In this document: positions 15,434 through 23,108 of the stretch, piece after piece
Layout: each line of letters starts with the position of its first letter
Numbering within the stretch: position 1 is the stretch's first letter
NCBI RefSeq assembly: GCF_900290195.1
Contig: NZ_OLMF01000004.1
Coordinates: 857,501-921,500 of the forward strand
Direction: 5' to 3'
DNA from: Anaerococcus marasmi
GTDB taxonomy: Bacteria > Bacillota > Clostridia > Tissierellales > Peptoniphilaceae
DNA length: 64,000 nucleotides
Notes under the pieces: generated by a model
What the model saw: the letters and a program-made list of their open reading frames with translations, nothing else
The model's database searches: none
Told to the model about the DNA's origin: nothing
Translations under genes and position numbers: made by a program

Positions 15434-15664
15434 CTAGTCCTCCTCGTCTAATATCTCTGCGTCCATAACTCCTCCGAACTCGCTCGCCATAAGCTTAAAA
15501 TTAGCCATTAGAACCTTAGTTGCTAAGCTTGAGAATGATTTTTTAGCTATTTCAGCCATTTCTCCATCGTCCTGGTCAAACATTCCATTTTCTACATCTT
15601 CACCTATTGCAAGAACTATCGCTGTTAGTGTTGCCATTTCGTCTTTATTAAGTTTAATTTCCAT
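15434..15664 (-). CDS. Acidic hypothetical phage protein (76 aa)
   Basis: MEIKLNKDEMATLTAIVLAI, mostly helical and ending EILDEED. Directly upstream of ssb with a one-base gap, so probably coupled to it. Not recognised. Confidence 0.65.
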   Translation of the reverse strand: MEIKLNKDEMATLTAIVLAIGEDVENGMFDQDDGEMAEIAKKSFSSLATKVLMANFKLMASEFGGVMDAEILDEED

Positions 15665-15676
15665 AATTTCTCCTTG

Positions 15677-15871
15677 TCAGCCGACCCTAAAGTCGGGCTT
15701 GTGTATATATCTGTTCTCATATTCTCTTGTCATTATTTCAGCATTTCGTCTTATTTCTTTCGCTCTTTGCAGTGTTCCCTGTATTTCGCTCTTCTCCATA
15801 GCTGAGGCAATTTCCTTTGCGGTCCTAATTCGTCTAAGCAAAATCCTTGGACTTGTCTTTTTATCCGTCAT
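15677..15871 (-). CDS. Basic hypothetical phage protein (64 aa)
   Basis: MTDKKTSPRILLRRIRTAKE; highly basic and helical. Overlaps the replisome-organiser stop by four bases. Could bind nucleic acid, on charge alone. Not recognised. Confidence 0.55.
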   Translation of the reverse strand: MTDKKTSPRILLRRIRTAKEIASAMEKSEIQGTLQRAKEIRRNAEIMTREYENRYIHKPDFRVG

Positions 15872-16773
15872 AAGCCCATCTCCTTTTTGAGTTCGTAAAA
15901 CTCACGTCTGGTCTGCTCGTCTAGTCCCTCTTGGTAGCTAGATCTATTTTCTTCTTCTCGTTTAGACCCTTGACTTTGCTTGTCTGTATAATTGCCCTCT
16001 AAGACCTTAACGAAGTTGTTAGGCCTTACAAACCAGTCAAAGGTTATAGCAAAGTCATTTACGTATCCCTGTAAGAATCTTGATTGCCTTATATTTTTTA
16101 TGGCTTTGATTACATCATCAAGCCCATACTCATTGATTCTTGCATTTAGCAGTTTATATCTCTTAGTCCCTGTATTTAGGGCAGTAATCTTTGGTATATT
16201 GCTATCTAGAGAGTTCCACAAATTGATTATTTGATTGATTTGAGATGAGTTCATCAACTTTTTCTCTGTATCTCTATCTCTAATCTCTATCTCTTTATCT
16301 TTATCTATCTCTATATCTATCTCTGTGTTGCGTTTTGTTGCATCCGTGTTGCATTGCAACGCTTCACCGTTTCTTTGCAACGCTTTTTTGTTACTTTGTA
16401 ACTCCTTTTGCTTTCTTCTATGCTTCCTAGAACGTCTAGTTGAAGCCGTTTCTGAGCCAATCAAGGCTGGAACTTCACTTAAGAAAACATCATCGTCTAA
16501 ATATTCGATTAGATTATTTGCATTGCAGAAGGCAAGAGTCATTTTGATATCGTCTATTTCCTCGTCGATATCCAGGGATAATTGTTGGTAAATATCTTCA
16601 TCAGTTCCTTCAAATTCAATCAATCCCTCATTGTCAATGCTTAAAAGCTGGAGCTTAAGGTAGATGATGGTGTAAGTATCACCACCAGCCACCTTCCTAA
16701 GCTTCTTCATTTTTCGACTATCGAAAAAATCATTCTTAAGCTTCAGCCAGTAATACCTTTTGTTATCACTCAA
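15868..16773 (-). CDS. Phage replisome organiser / replication initiator
   Basis: 301 residues. An N-terminal winged-helix domain (about 1-115: YYWLKLKNDFFDSRKMKKLRK, EVPALIGSETASTRRSRKHR) is the phage replisome organiser domain. A low-complexity linker, about 125-165, is rich in Asn, Gln and Ile-Asp repeats, and the C-terminal segment with IIKAIKNIRQSRFLQGYVN-type sequence (starting near 235) is shared with DnaD/DnaB-like loaders. It should open the phage origin and recruit host helicase. The linker DNA itself looks like an origin. Confidence 0.85.
   Translation of the reverse strand: MSDNKRYYWLKLKNDFFDSRKMKKLRKVAGGDTYTIIYLKLQLLSIDNEGLIEFEGTDEDIYQQLSLDIDEEIDDIKMTLAFCNANNLIEYLDDDVFLSEVPALIGSETASTRRSRKHRRKQKELQSNKKALQRNGEALQCNTDATKRNTEIDIEIDKDKEIEIRDRDTEKKLMNSSQINQIINLWNSLDSNIPKITALNTGTKRYKLLNARINEYGLDDVIKAIKNIRQSRFLQGYVNDFAITFDWFVRPNNFVKVLEGNYTDKQSQGSKREEENRSSYQEGLDEQTRREFYELKKEMGL
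16324..16400. repeat. Iteron-like repeats in the initiator gene, candidate phage origin
   Basis: Two identical TTGCAACGCTT units at 16354-16364 and 16375-16385 lie 21 bases apart, with GTTGCAT at 16337-16343 and 16348-16354 and GTTGCG near 16328; the TTGCAA and GTTGCA units are inverted relative to each other. A TCTATCTC-rich tract (16262-16325) adjoins. Origins inside the initiator gene's linker are common in lambda-like and SPP1-like phages. Confidence 0.55.
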
Positions 16774-16782
16774 ATAGATCTC

Positions 16783-17661
16783 CTATTCCTCAACAGGCAC
16801 AAAGTCATCTCCGAAGAAGTCATCTTGCTTTCCGTCCTTCTTGTCTTCGACAATCTCGCCTGTCTCCTTGTCCACATTGTCTGGCATATCATCTGCCACA
16901 ATCTCGTAGTCGACGTCAAAGTTACGTTGGCCTGTATCGGTCTTCATGCTGTCCTTGAAGTTCGCATTATCAAATTGCATAGCTTGTACAAGCCCTTGGG
17001 AGTCAATAGCCTTAGGGGCGTATTTTAGGACTTGTATGAGGCAAGACTTCTTGGCCATGGAGTCGAAGTCTGTTTTCCATGGGCCTGAGTAAAAGCTCTT
17101 AGAATAGGTTTTTCCATACCTTTCCGCATCGGCCTTTGACATATAAAATACGTCTTGGCCACCGTCCTTGGTCTGATAGATCGCATAGTAGCCCATAACC
17201 TCTCCACTATCGCCAGTCAAGCAAGGTTTATGGCTTATCTCTCCAGTACCGTAATCTATAGCGAAGTCTTCATTTCCTCTAACTTCTCTTGCTGTAATCC
17301 TCTTAAATTGTCCAGTATTATATGCTAATTTTAAAAGCCCTTTGTACCCGATTTGAAAGTTGACTGTAGATCCATAAGGAATCAAATAAGCCTCTCCTAG
17401 TGGTGTGTTAAACTCTAGCCCTAATTGTGCAGAGTTCATAATTGCAGCAAGTAGACTTTGTTGTGTACAGCTGGCAAGCTTAGGATTAGAGTTTATCGCT
17501 GTCAAAGCAGTTCTGATAAACTTATCCACAGGTAGGTAGCTAGGTAGGGCATTTTGGATTTCTCCCTTCATGCTCATGAGTAAGCCCCTTACTGTGTCTT
17601 GCTTACTAGTCGCTGGCTTGCTTTGTGTATTTTTCTTTAGTGCGTTTTTGGCGTTAGTCAT
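16783..17661 (-). CDS. recT: RecT single-strand annealing recombinase
   Basis: 292 residues. SYLPVDKFIRTALTAINSNP near 40-60, LLAAIMNSAQLGLEFNTPLG and EAYLIPYGSTVNFQIGYKGL near 70-115 are the RecT/RedB hallmark; acidic C-terminus. It anneals single strands made by the YqaJ exonuclease encoded upstream at 18192-19127, as part of the phage recombination pair. The nine-base gap to the initiator gene suggests one operon. Confidence 0.95.
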   Translation of the reverse strand: MTNAKNALKKNTQSKPATSKQDTVRGLLMSMKGEIQNALPSYLPVDKFIRTALTAINSNPKLASCTQQSLLAAIMNSAQLGLEFNTPLGEAYLIPYGSTVNFQIGYKGLLKLAYNTGQFKRITAREVRGNEDFAIDYGTGEISHKPCLTGDSGEVMGYYAIYQTKDGGQDVFYMSKADAERYGKTYSKSFYSGPWKTDFDSMAKKSCLIQVLKYAPKAIDSQGLVQAMQFDNANFKDSMKTDTGQRNFDVDYEIVADDMPDNVDKETGEIVEDKKDGKQDDFFGDDFVPVEE

Positions 17662-17670
17662 GTTTTCCTC

Positions 17671-17910
17671 CTAAAACCCTTCGTCTTGTTCTTCTAATTC
17701 TGATATTCTTTTCTTGAGTTGTTTTGTCATTTGATAATATTCGTCTGTTTGGCTTCGTGCTGAATATAACTGATCTAGAATCTCTTTTTGTTTATTTTTT
17801 AATTGATCCACTAATGTTCTCATCCTAGTAATTTCACGTTTTAAAGTTTTAATATAATCTTTTGTTATATCACTTAAAACATCAGGATAATTTTTATTTC
17901 TCTTAGTCAT
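17671..17910 (-). CDS. Coiled-coil hypothetical phage protein (79 aa)
   Basis: Begins MTKRNKNYPDVLSDITKDYI, then continuous heptad pattern from about 18 to 74 (LKREITRMRTLVDQLKNKQ), ending EEQDEGF. Between the exonuclease-associated genes and recT. Function unknown. Confidence 0.65.
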   Translation of the reverse strand: MTKRNKNYPDVLSDITKDYIKTLKREITRMRTLVDQLKNKQKEILDQLYSARSQTDEYYQMTKQLKKRISELEEQDEGF

Positions 17911-18199
17911 TTAAAATCTCCTTTACAAATATAGCGTCGCTATTTTTCAACATCTTCATGAGCTCATCTTCATCTTTCCCATGTTTTATAACTAAGACAG
18001 ACCCTATCAATCCCGCCATTTGCATTAAAGTGAATAATCCAGGGCGATGTTCATCATTCGCAGTAGCTAATACATCTTCGAAAAGCTCAATTAATTCTTC
18101 TTCGCTGTTGTTCCACACAGCATCTATCGATTCATGCATTGTTAACTTTAGTAACTCTTGTAATCCCTCGAAAATACCTATCAAATTCTTTTTAGTCAT
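17903..18199 (-). CDS. Hypothetical phage protein (98 aa)
   Basis: Start set at the ATG at 18199 (MTKKNLIGIFEGLQELLKL), seven bases after AAAGGAG; the ATG overlaps the exonuclease stop. Acidic, helical, with a FTLMQMAGLIGSVLVIKH stretch that is probably buried rather than in a membrane. Not recognised. Confidence 0.6.
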   Translation of the reverse strand: MTKKNLIGIFEGLQELLKLTMHESIDAVWNNSEEELIELFEDVLATANDEHRPGLFTLMQMAGLIGSVLVIKHGKDEDELMKMLKNSDAIFVKEILND

Positions 18200-19127
18200 T
18201 TGCAATCTCCTTTAAATAAAATCTTCTATACTCTGACTGTCTTGTATATTCTTTGTATAAATCTGGCTCTTTTTCCTTAAATTTCTTACTATCAAATCTG
18301 TTACTGACATAAGGCTTATATGATACAGATATGAAGTCATTAGACCCGAAATTGTTATCCTTTAGCTGTAATTTAATCTTTTGCTCAAACTCCTTGTTAT
18401 CTGCTTCTAGTGTCTTTATAAGGTCTTTTCTTTCCTTGTAGGCCTCATAGTCTGTCTTATCTACTTCAAGGTTTACCTCTTCTTCAAGGCCACCTTTAAA
18501 TCTATCTTTAAGGGCCTGGTCATACTCGCTCGTCCCGTCTGGTGCTGGGATCTCTCCCTTTTGTACGTAATTTTCCCAAAAGTCTATTTCTTGGAATTTT
18601 AACATCTCGATAACTTCTTCATCTTTTGGGATTTCTCTTATGATAAAATCTGTTGAAAAGATTAAGCATGCTATATAGCACTTTTCAGCTCCAGTTACCA
18701 TCATGTAGTGGTGGCACTGTAGTTCATAATTTATAGGAATTGCTCCATCATCCCACTTATTTTTTGCAAATGGACTTGTAGTTTTACACTCAAGGATGGC
18801 GTTTTCTCCTACTACTTCCCTATCTATATCAGCAAGTAGATAAGGGTGGTCTGTATCTACCATCATAAAATTATTCCTTCTTACCTTTTTGCCTGTAGCT
18901 TCTGTAAATCTCTTAGCCACATAATCTTCAAGATCTCTACCTTGTCTAAGAATTTCATTATCTATATCTTTTACAGATTGCCCTGTCTTTTCAAAGTATA
19001 GCTGGGCCTTTGATTTCCATTTGTTAAGGCCACAGGCGGCCGCTGCATCTGAACCGCCTATCCCTTTCTTTCTTAGTTCAAGCCATTCTTCACGGCTTAA
19101 TTTTGAAACATTAGCGATTTTTTCCAT
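18192..19127 (-). CDS. YqaJ-type phage exonuclease
   Basis: 311 residues. WLELRKKGIGGSDAAAACGLN near 15-35, LADIDREVV near 98 and AILECKTTS near 112 are the YqaJ/lambda-exonuclease pattern; the D, E and K residues bind the metal. It should resect double strands to give RecT its substrate. It overlaps the next small gene by one base and lies two genes upstream of recT. Confidence 0.92.
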   Translation of the reverse strand: MEKIANVSKLSREEWLELRKKGIGGSDAAAACGLNKWKSKAQLYFEKTGQSVKDIDNEILRQGRDLEDYVAKRFTEATGKKVRRNNFMMVDTDHPYLLADIDREVVGENAILECKTTSPFAKNKWDDGAIPINYELQCHHYMMVTGAEKCYIACLIFSTDFIIREIPKDEEVIEMLKFQEIDFWENYVQKGEIPAPDGTSEYDQALKDRFKGGLEEEVNLEVDKTDYEAYKERKDLIKTLEADNKEFEQKIKLQLKDNNFGSNDFISVSYKPYVSNRFDSKKFKEKEPDLYKEYTRQSEYRRFYLKEIAND

Positions 19128-19399
19128 TACATAAGCCCCCTGTAGTACTCGCTTTTCAACATCTTCTCATCTTCCTTGGCTTCTTCATCTATCCTCTTAA
19201 GATAAGCCTTGTCTTCTTCGTCGAGCTTTCCTGTTTCAATATCCTCAAAGATAATGTCTTTGATCTTACAATTATCTGAAACTATATATTTTGCCTTAAG
19301 GGCTTCCTCTATATCTCCGTCATAGTCCTCCTCTATCGCTTGTAGTGGGATATCTACTTCATCTTCAACATATAAGACTCTTGTAAATGTAACTTTCAT
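19127..19399 (-). CDS. Acidic hypothetical phage protein (90 aa)
   Basis: MKVTFTRVLYVEDEVDIPLQ, a beta-start followed by an acidic helical region with many Asp and Glu. One-base overlap with the exonuclease gene and four-base overlap with the gene upstream. Not recognised. Confidence 0.6.
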   Translation of the reverse strand: MKVTFTRVLYVEDEVDIPLQAIEEDYDGDIEEALKAKYIVSDNCKIKDIIFEDIETGKLDEEDKAYLKRIDEEAKEDEKMLKSEYYRGLM

Positions 19400-19581
19400 A
19401 AACTCTCCGCCCTCCTTAAAAGGTTCTCCCTTCCTTGTATCTCTATATCTAAAAGCTCTATCTTATCTTCCTTGTCGGCTTCGCTTTCCTTTTCAGCTAG
19501 CCAGTCCCTTAAGAATACCAAATCATCAAGCTTAAGGAACTTAAGTGTATTTGTGAACTCACATCTTCTTTTAAAATTCAT
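19396..19581 (-). CDS. Hypothetical phage protein (61 aa)
   Basis: MNFKRRCEFTNTLKFLKLDD, helical, charged. Preceded by AGGAGAAAG. Coupled to the acidic gene that follows. Not recognised. Confidence 0.55.
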   Translation of the reverse strand: MNFKRRCEFTNTLKFLKLDDLVFLRDWLAEKESEADKEDKIELLDIEIQGRENLLRRAESL

Positions 19582-19599
19582 TTAGCTTTCTCCTTCTAA

Positions 19600-19619
19600 A
19601 CATGGTATAATAACCATGT
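19600..19619. repeat. 20-bp perfect palindrome containing TATAAT
   Basis: ACATGGT, six bases, ACCATGT. The central TATAAT with TGG before it forms an extended -10 element in the plus direction. The same ACATGGT/ACCATGT seven-mer occurs as separate half-sites at 9497-9503 and 9564-9570, so it may be an operator. Confidence 0.5.
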
Positions 19620-19670
19620 AAATTGTTATTTTTAACTTGTCCCTTAGTTCACGCTAAGGGCTTTTTTATT
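19601..19670 (+). ncRNA. Candidate small plus-strand RNA with its own promoter and terminator
   Basis: An extended -10 (TGGTATAAT, 19603-19611) is followed about 50 bases later by CCCTTAG/CTAAGGG (19641-19660) and CTTTTTTATT. The implied transcript is about 50 nt, runs against the phage genes, and is antisense to the 3' end of the 62-residue gene at 19644-19832. No reading frame is present. No -35 is obvious. Confidence 0.45.
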
Positions 19671-19832
19671 GCTTGGATCAATGCTTAAAAGTATTTCTCT
19701 TCTATATCCTAAGATTTTTTTGTGCTCCCTCTTACGACTTCTTAGGTCCACCCCTTCTACTACTTTTAAATCTGGTCTTTGATTTCTTCTGTTTTCTTTT
19801 TTGTTTTTCCTGCTAAATAATTTAATTGTCAT
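19644..19832 (-). CDS. Basic hypothetical phage protein (62 aa)
   Basis: MTIKLFSRKNKKENRRNQRP, very basic. Its C-terminal codons share DNA with the terminator of the candidate plus-strand RNA. Twelve bases downstream of the DNA-binding gene. Not recognised. Confidence 0.5.
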   Translation of the reverse strand: MTIKLFSRKNKKENRRNQRPDLKVVEGVDLRSRKREHKKILGYRREILLSIDPSNKKALSVN

Positions 19833-19843
19833 TTTTATCTCCT

Positions 19844-20047
19844 TTATTTAAATAGATCTTTTTCTCCTGCTAAACATTTCTCTAGGGCGTTTTTGTCTAC
19901 TAAATATATCCATTTGCCTCTTTCACTCTCATAACCTGTGGCAAAGGATAATTTATTTCTCTTTGCTGCTTCTCTCATAGATTGAGCATCCCAGCCCATT
20001 AACTTGCTTGCTTCTGGTAGGCTTATAAGATAATCACTCTTAGCCAC
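19844..20047 (-). CDS. Small DNA-binding (excisionase-like) phage protein
   Basis: 67 residues; ISLPEASKLMGWDAQSMREA near 8-27 forms a winged helix-turn-helix of the MerR/excisionase kind, with KWIYLVDKNALEKCL later. Proteins of this type act as excisionases or as helix-turn-helix regulators of early phage genes. The gene lies far from the integrase, so a regulatory role seems as likely. Confidence 0.65.
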   Translation of the reverse strand: MAKSDYLISLPEASKLMGWDAQSMREAAKRNKLSFATGYESERGKWIYLVDKNALEKCLAGEKDLFK

Positions 20048-20064
20048 TTGAACCTCCTGAATTT

Positions 20065-20577
20065 TTACTTTCTTTCTTTTTCTTCTTGTATCTTCTTATA
20101 TCTTTCGTTTACTTCTTTCTTAGATACGTCCATCACTCCACTATCTAAGGCTTCTAAGATTGGCTCATATTGTCTTAGCTTTGTAGAACAACTTGATGCA
20201 TACCCATAGCTTGCTAGTTTCTTATAAGTCCACCCAAAAGCTATTGCTCTTTTGCTAGCATTTTTGTAGTCCTTTCCTAAGGCGTTTTTTATCATTCTTG
20301 TTACCTTGTCTTTTATGATGTTATCTTGCCAACCTTCAATTCTTTCGTTAAGCTTTATCTCTTCGTCCCTTTTCAAAAGATGACTAATATTTCTTTCGTG
20401 CTTTGCTAATGTCATTGATTGCCTTTGGCTTTCCATTGCCATTTGGTTTACAGTTTGTGCTGTGCTATTTACTGTTACGGCCATCATTCTTACTAGGTCT
20501 TCTGTCTTCATTTCGTTTAAATCTGCTTCAAGCATTGGGTTATTTACTCGTTCATTTGTCCTCTTCAATTCTGTCAT
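20065..20577 (-). CDS. Hypothetical phage protein (antirepressor C-terminus-like)
   Basis: 170 residues, helical. NSTAQTVNQMAMESQRQ and a basic region (WQDNIIKDKVTRMIKNALGKD, about 84-105) recall the ORF6C-type C-terminal half of phage antirepressors, but no Bro-N or AntA N-terminus is present. One base after the DUF3102 gene. Assignment weak. Confidence 0.5.
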   Translation of the reverse strand: MTELKRTNERVNNPMLEADLNEMKTEDLVRMMAVTVNSTAQTVNQMAMESQRQSMTLAKHERNISHLLKRDEEIKLNERIEGWQDNIIKDKVTRMIKNALGKDYKNASKRAIAFGWTYKKLASYGYASSCSTKLRQYEPILEALDSGVMDVSKKEVNERYKKIQEEKERK

Positions 20578-20578
20578 T

Positions 20579-21448
20579 TCAATTCTCCTTTAAATGTTTT
20601 TCTATATTTTTATATAATTGTTCGCTAAACTCTCTCAGGTATTTTGCTGAGTCAAGGAAAAGTTTCTTATTTTCTTTTGGTATATCGTCTAAGTATTCTG
20701 TTAGATATAGGAGTCCTCCCACATCTTGGATAAATCCCGCTATCTTATAATGAAATCCCGATACATCTTCAACTATCTTTTTATTAGCTTGCTCACTTTC
20801 TAATTTGCTCATGGCAAGTTTTTCTTTTTCCTTTAGACTTTGGTTAGCTTGCATTAGCCTATCTAGTTTCTTGTTTGCATTTTCCAGTTGTGCCTTTGTT
20901 AGATCATAATCATCTGGCACTACCTCTTTAATAACTTCTTTTTCAATAACCTCTGCTGGCTTTTCTCTCTCTTGTCTTAAATCCTCCCTTAATCTCTCGT
21001 TTTCTTCTTCCCTGTTTTTTGCTACAATTGATAAGCTATTATAGCAGGAATTTACATTATTAAGTTCTTCTTCCTTAGCCTTCAGGCTTTCCTTATATTT
21101 CTTGATTTCAGCCTGCAACTCTCTTGTAGTCATGTCTTCTACTTCGTGCTTTTCTATAAAGTCTTGGCGGACTTCCTCTGGCAAAGAAAGAATATTTACC
21201 ACTTTTGTATAACTCAAATTAGCAATCGCTTGCGAATTTGGTATTTCTTTATAAACTTTCATTAAGCTATTAGTAGTGCGTTGTGAATATCCTAGATTAT
21301 CGTTAACCCAATTCATCCACTCACCATGTCCAACTTTCTCTTTTGCTTGACTAAGCCTTTTCCCTATCTCCCAGTAGGAAACCACCGCTTGATTTTCAAA
21401 AAACTTAATTTCAGAAACAATCTGACTAAGACTTGTTAATTCATTCAT
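20579..21448 (-). CDS. DUF3102 family phage protein
   Basis: 289 residues. EIGKRLSQAKEKVGHGEWMNW near 27-47 and SYTKVVNILSLPEE match DUF3102, a DNA-associated family of phages and mobile elements; a coiled coil follows (about 110-235). It is the first gene of the leftward early block after the regulator region, with repeated TGTCACTAAANAGGA sites upstream, so it is probably under phage control. Function not known. Confidence 0.75.
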   Translation of the reverse strand: MNELTSLSQIVSEIKFFENQAVVSYWEIGKRLSQAKEKVGHGEWMNWVNDNLGYSQRTTNSLMKVYKEIPNSQAIANLSYTKVVNILSLPEEVRQDFIEKHEVEDMTTRELQAEIKKYKESLKAKEEELNNVNSCYNSLSIVAKNREEENERLREDLRQEREKPAEVIEKEVIKEVVPDDYDLTKAQLENANKKLDRLMQANQSLKEKEKLAMSKLESEQANKKIVEDVSGFHYKIAGFIQDVGGLLYLTEYLDDIPKENKKLFLDSAKYLREFSEQLYKNIEKHLKEN

Positions 21449-21454
21449 TAATCC

Positions 21455-21509
21455 TCCTATTTAGTGACATAATTCTATAATTTATTTATTTTCGTCCTTT
21501 TTAGTGACA
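21455..21509. promoter_or_regulatory. Two direct repeats TCCTNTTTAGTGACA before the DUF3102 gene
   Basis: 15-base copies at 21455-21469 and 21495-21509 differ at one base. Each holds TAGTGACA, the right half of the CI operator at 22995. They lie in the 68-base gap that must hold the start signals of the leftward early genes. Confidence 0.5.
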
Positions 21510-21516
21510 ATTTAGA

Positions 21517-21732
21517 TTAAAAAAATATATCATCCACTTTTTTATTAAAAAATATAGCGTATTGTTTTTTAACCTTATCAGTAGGAACTCGCATACCTAT
21601 TTCATACATTCCTATAGAACTAACAGATATCCCAAAAGCGTCCGCCAATTCTTTTTGGGTCTTCCCGCTATCTTCTCTAAGCCTTCGTAATTTCTTAGAA
21701 ATTTTTGTATTTACCTTCTCAATAACAATCAC
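21517..21732 (-). CDS. XRE-family regulator (Cro-like)
   Basis: About 72 residues from the GTG at 21732; an ATT start slightly later, after AGGGGGTGATT, is possible, and the frame open further up is unlikely to be translated. LREDSGKTQKELADAFGISVSSIGMYEIG is a typical XRE helix-turn-helix, ending VDDIFF as in many Firmicute phage Cro-like proteins. It is divergent from the zinc-ribbon gene, with an inverted repeat between them. Confidence 0.75.
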   Translation of the reverse strand: MIVIEKVNTKISKKLRRLREDSGKTQKELADAFGISVSSIGMYEIGMRVPTDKVKKQYAIFFNKKVDDIFF

Positions 21733-21750
21733 CCCCTCAAATCTCCCTTC

Positions 21751-21776
21751 TAGTGTATAATATAAGTAAAACACTA
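21751..21776 (+). promoter_or_regulatory. Divergent control region with TATAAT inside an inverted repeat
   Basis: TATAAT (21756-21761) reads toward the gene at 21788 and lies between TAGTGT (21751) and ACACTA (21771), a 6-bp inverted repeat. Likely bound by the adjacent XRE protein (inference). Confidence 0.45.
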
Positions 21777-21787
21777 AGGAGAACATA

Positions 21788-22453
21788 ATGACAAATATTC
21801 CAACAACAATTTTATACTATGATAATCTAGAATTAGACGTTCCTAAAGTCTGCCCTCATTGCCATAAAGAAATGATCCCTACAATAGTTAGCAAATCTGA
21901 GATTACAAAGTCCGGAAATCAAAAGGTATTTGCTCTACTACTTAGATGCCATATCTGCTCTAGCTTTTATGCTGCAGAGTACATATACAGCAATAGAAGC
22001 GGAAATATAAATCAAACTTTAGTTCCATATCACTATTCGCCAACAGTGGACTTAGATATCCCTAGCAACATAAAAGAAATATCTAAAGATTTCGAAGATA
22101 TTTACACTCAATCAGAAGCTGCCTATCAACTAGACTTAAAGCAAATTGCAGGTATGGGCTATAGAAAATCTATCGAATTCTTGGTTAAGGACTTTTTAAT
22201 ATTTCTCAATCCAAAAGATACCGATAAAATTTTAAAATTAACTCTTGACAATGCTATTTCTAAAATAGATAATGAAAAACTTCAAAACCTAGCCAGGATG
22301 ACTAATTACTTGGGCAACGACCAAACTCATATCAGAACCTTACATCCAACTAAAGACATTGACGACCTTAGAGATTTTCTAAAAAACTTAGTCCTCCTTA
22401 TATCCTTTGAAATCAGTTATCATGACGGATTGGACACTATCTTATCAAACTGA
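21788..22453 (+). CDS. Zinc-ribbon, DUF4145-like protein on the lysogenic strand
   Basis: 221 residues. Four cysteines in two pairs, CPHCH (about 22-26) and CHIC (about 55-58), form a zinc ribbon. The C-terminal 130 residues (AAYQLDLKQIAGMGYRKSIEFLVKD) resemble DUF4145, a domain seen in defence-related and restriction-associated proteins. AAGGAG precedes the ATG. It has its own promoter and runs against the surrounding leftward genes, like a moron expressed in the lysogen. The exact function is not known. Confidence 0.65.
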   Translation: MTNIPTTILYYDNLELDVPKVCPHCHKEMIPTIVSKSEITKSGNQKVFALLLRCHICSSFYAAEYIYSNRSGNINQTLVPYHYSPTVDLDIPSNIKEISKDFEDIYTQSEAAYQLDLKQIAGMGYRKSIEFLVKDFLIFLNPKDTDKILKLTLDNAISKIDNEKLQNLARMTNYLGNDQTHIRTLHPTKDIDDLRDFLKNLVLLISFEISYHDGLDTILSN

Positions 22454-22644
22454 TCAAGTGGATCAAGTTTGCCGATATACCTACCGTTTGTAGTGTAAAA
22501 CTGTTTTACTTCCCTGCAAAATTCATCATAATCATTTTCTATATCATAAGTCGCTTCTATAATAGAGGTGACTTTTATTCCTTTTGGAACAACTTCACTT
22601 CCTATTCTTTTATCTAAATCATTTAATAAATTATTATCTTTCAT
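22420..22644 (-). CDS. Hypothetical phage protein (74 aa)
   Basis: MKDNNLLNDLDKRIGSEVVP, mixed alpha-beta, acidic. The last 34 bases overlap the convergent zinc-ribbon gene. Good AAGGAGAAAAT site upstream. Not recognised. Confidence 0.55.
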   Translation of the reverse strand: MKDNNLLNDLDKRIGSEVVPKGIKVTSIIEATYDIENDYDEFCREVKQFYTTNGRYIGKLDPLDQFDKIVSNPS

Positions 22645-22700
22645 ATTTTCTCCTTATAATCTTCATAAAGCTCCCACCAGTCAAATTGTAGTAAAGATTA

Positions 22701-22961
22701 TTAATCAACCTTAGATTCTAATAAATTAACTTTAGATTCTAAGGTTTTTAATCTATTATCAAAGTCATTATCTTTAAATTTAAATTCCATACAAGTAGAA
22801 TCTCTCTTTATATTTTCAAGACTATAAGTTTCCTGATAAGTTCTATTCGCATTTTGTCTTAAAATATTTATCATTTTGCTATCTTCATCTACAGTTATAG
22901 ATATATTTTCTACTTCATTGCCTCCAGTTAATGATATTTTAGTTTCTCTTTTACTCATCAT
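22701..22961 (-). CDS. Hypothetical phage protein (86 aa), first gene after the leftward promoter
   Basis: Starts MMSKRETKISLTGGNEVENI after AAGGGGGAAA; beta-rich, with a short C-terminal coiled coil (LKTLESKVNLLESKVD). It is the first gene read from the operator-bearing leftward promoter, so it is expressed when the repressor leaves. Function unknown. Confidence 0.6.
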   Translation of the reverse strand: MMSKRETKISLTGGNEVENISITVDEDSKMINILRQNANRTYQETYSLENIKRDSTCMEFKFKDNDFDNRLKTLESKVNLLESKVD

Positions 22962-22988
22962 TTCCCCCTTTCTTGTTTTGTTAATTAT

Positions 22989-23016
22989 ATTATATCACAT
23001 ATAGTGACAATTACAA
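22989..23016 (-). promoter_or_regulatory. Leftward early (lytic) promoter with operator in the spacer
   Basis: On minus: -35 TTGTAA (23016-23011), a 16-base spacer and -10 TATAAT (22994-22989). The operator TCAC-N5-GTGA (22995-23007) fills most of the spacer, so repressor binding would block the polymerase. Confidence 0.7.
22995..23007. promoter_or_regulatory. CI operator 1
   Basis: TCACATATAGTGA, an inverted repeat TCAC-N5-GTGA, within the leftward early promoter. Confidence 0.75.
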
Positions 23017-23077
23017 GTATATTTTAAATTAATTTAAGATATTGTCCTTAAATGGGACAGTTTCGCCTTTTGTTTTA

Positions 23078-23090
23078 TCACGCACCGTGA
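23078..23090. promoter_or_regulatory. CI operator 2
   Basis: TCACGCACCGTGA, the same TCAC-N5-GTGA inverted repeat. A TATAAT (23091-23096) follows at once and is the likely -10 of the repressor gene, so this site would also control it. Confidence 0.75.
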
Positions 23091-23108
23091 TATAATAAAC
23101 GTAATAAG

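Noticed and set aside
16260-16325. TCTATCTC tract as a microsatellite or CRISPR-like array
   Set aside because: It encodes a low-complexity Ile/Asp/Glu stretch in frame; no repeat-spacer pattern.
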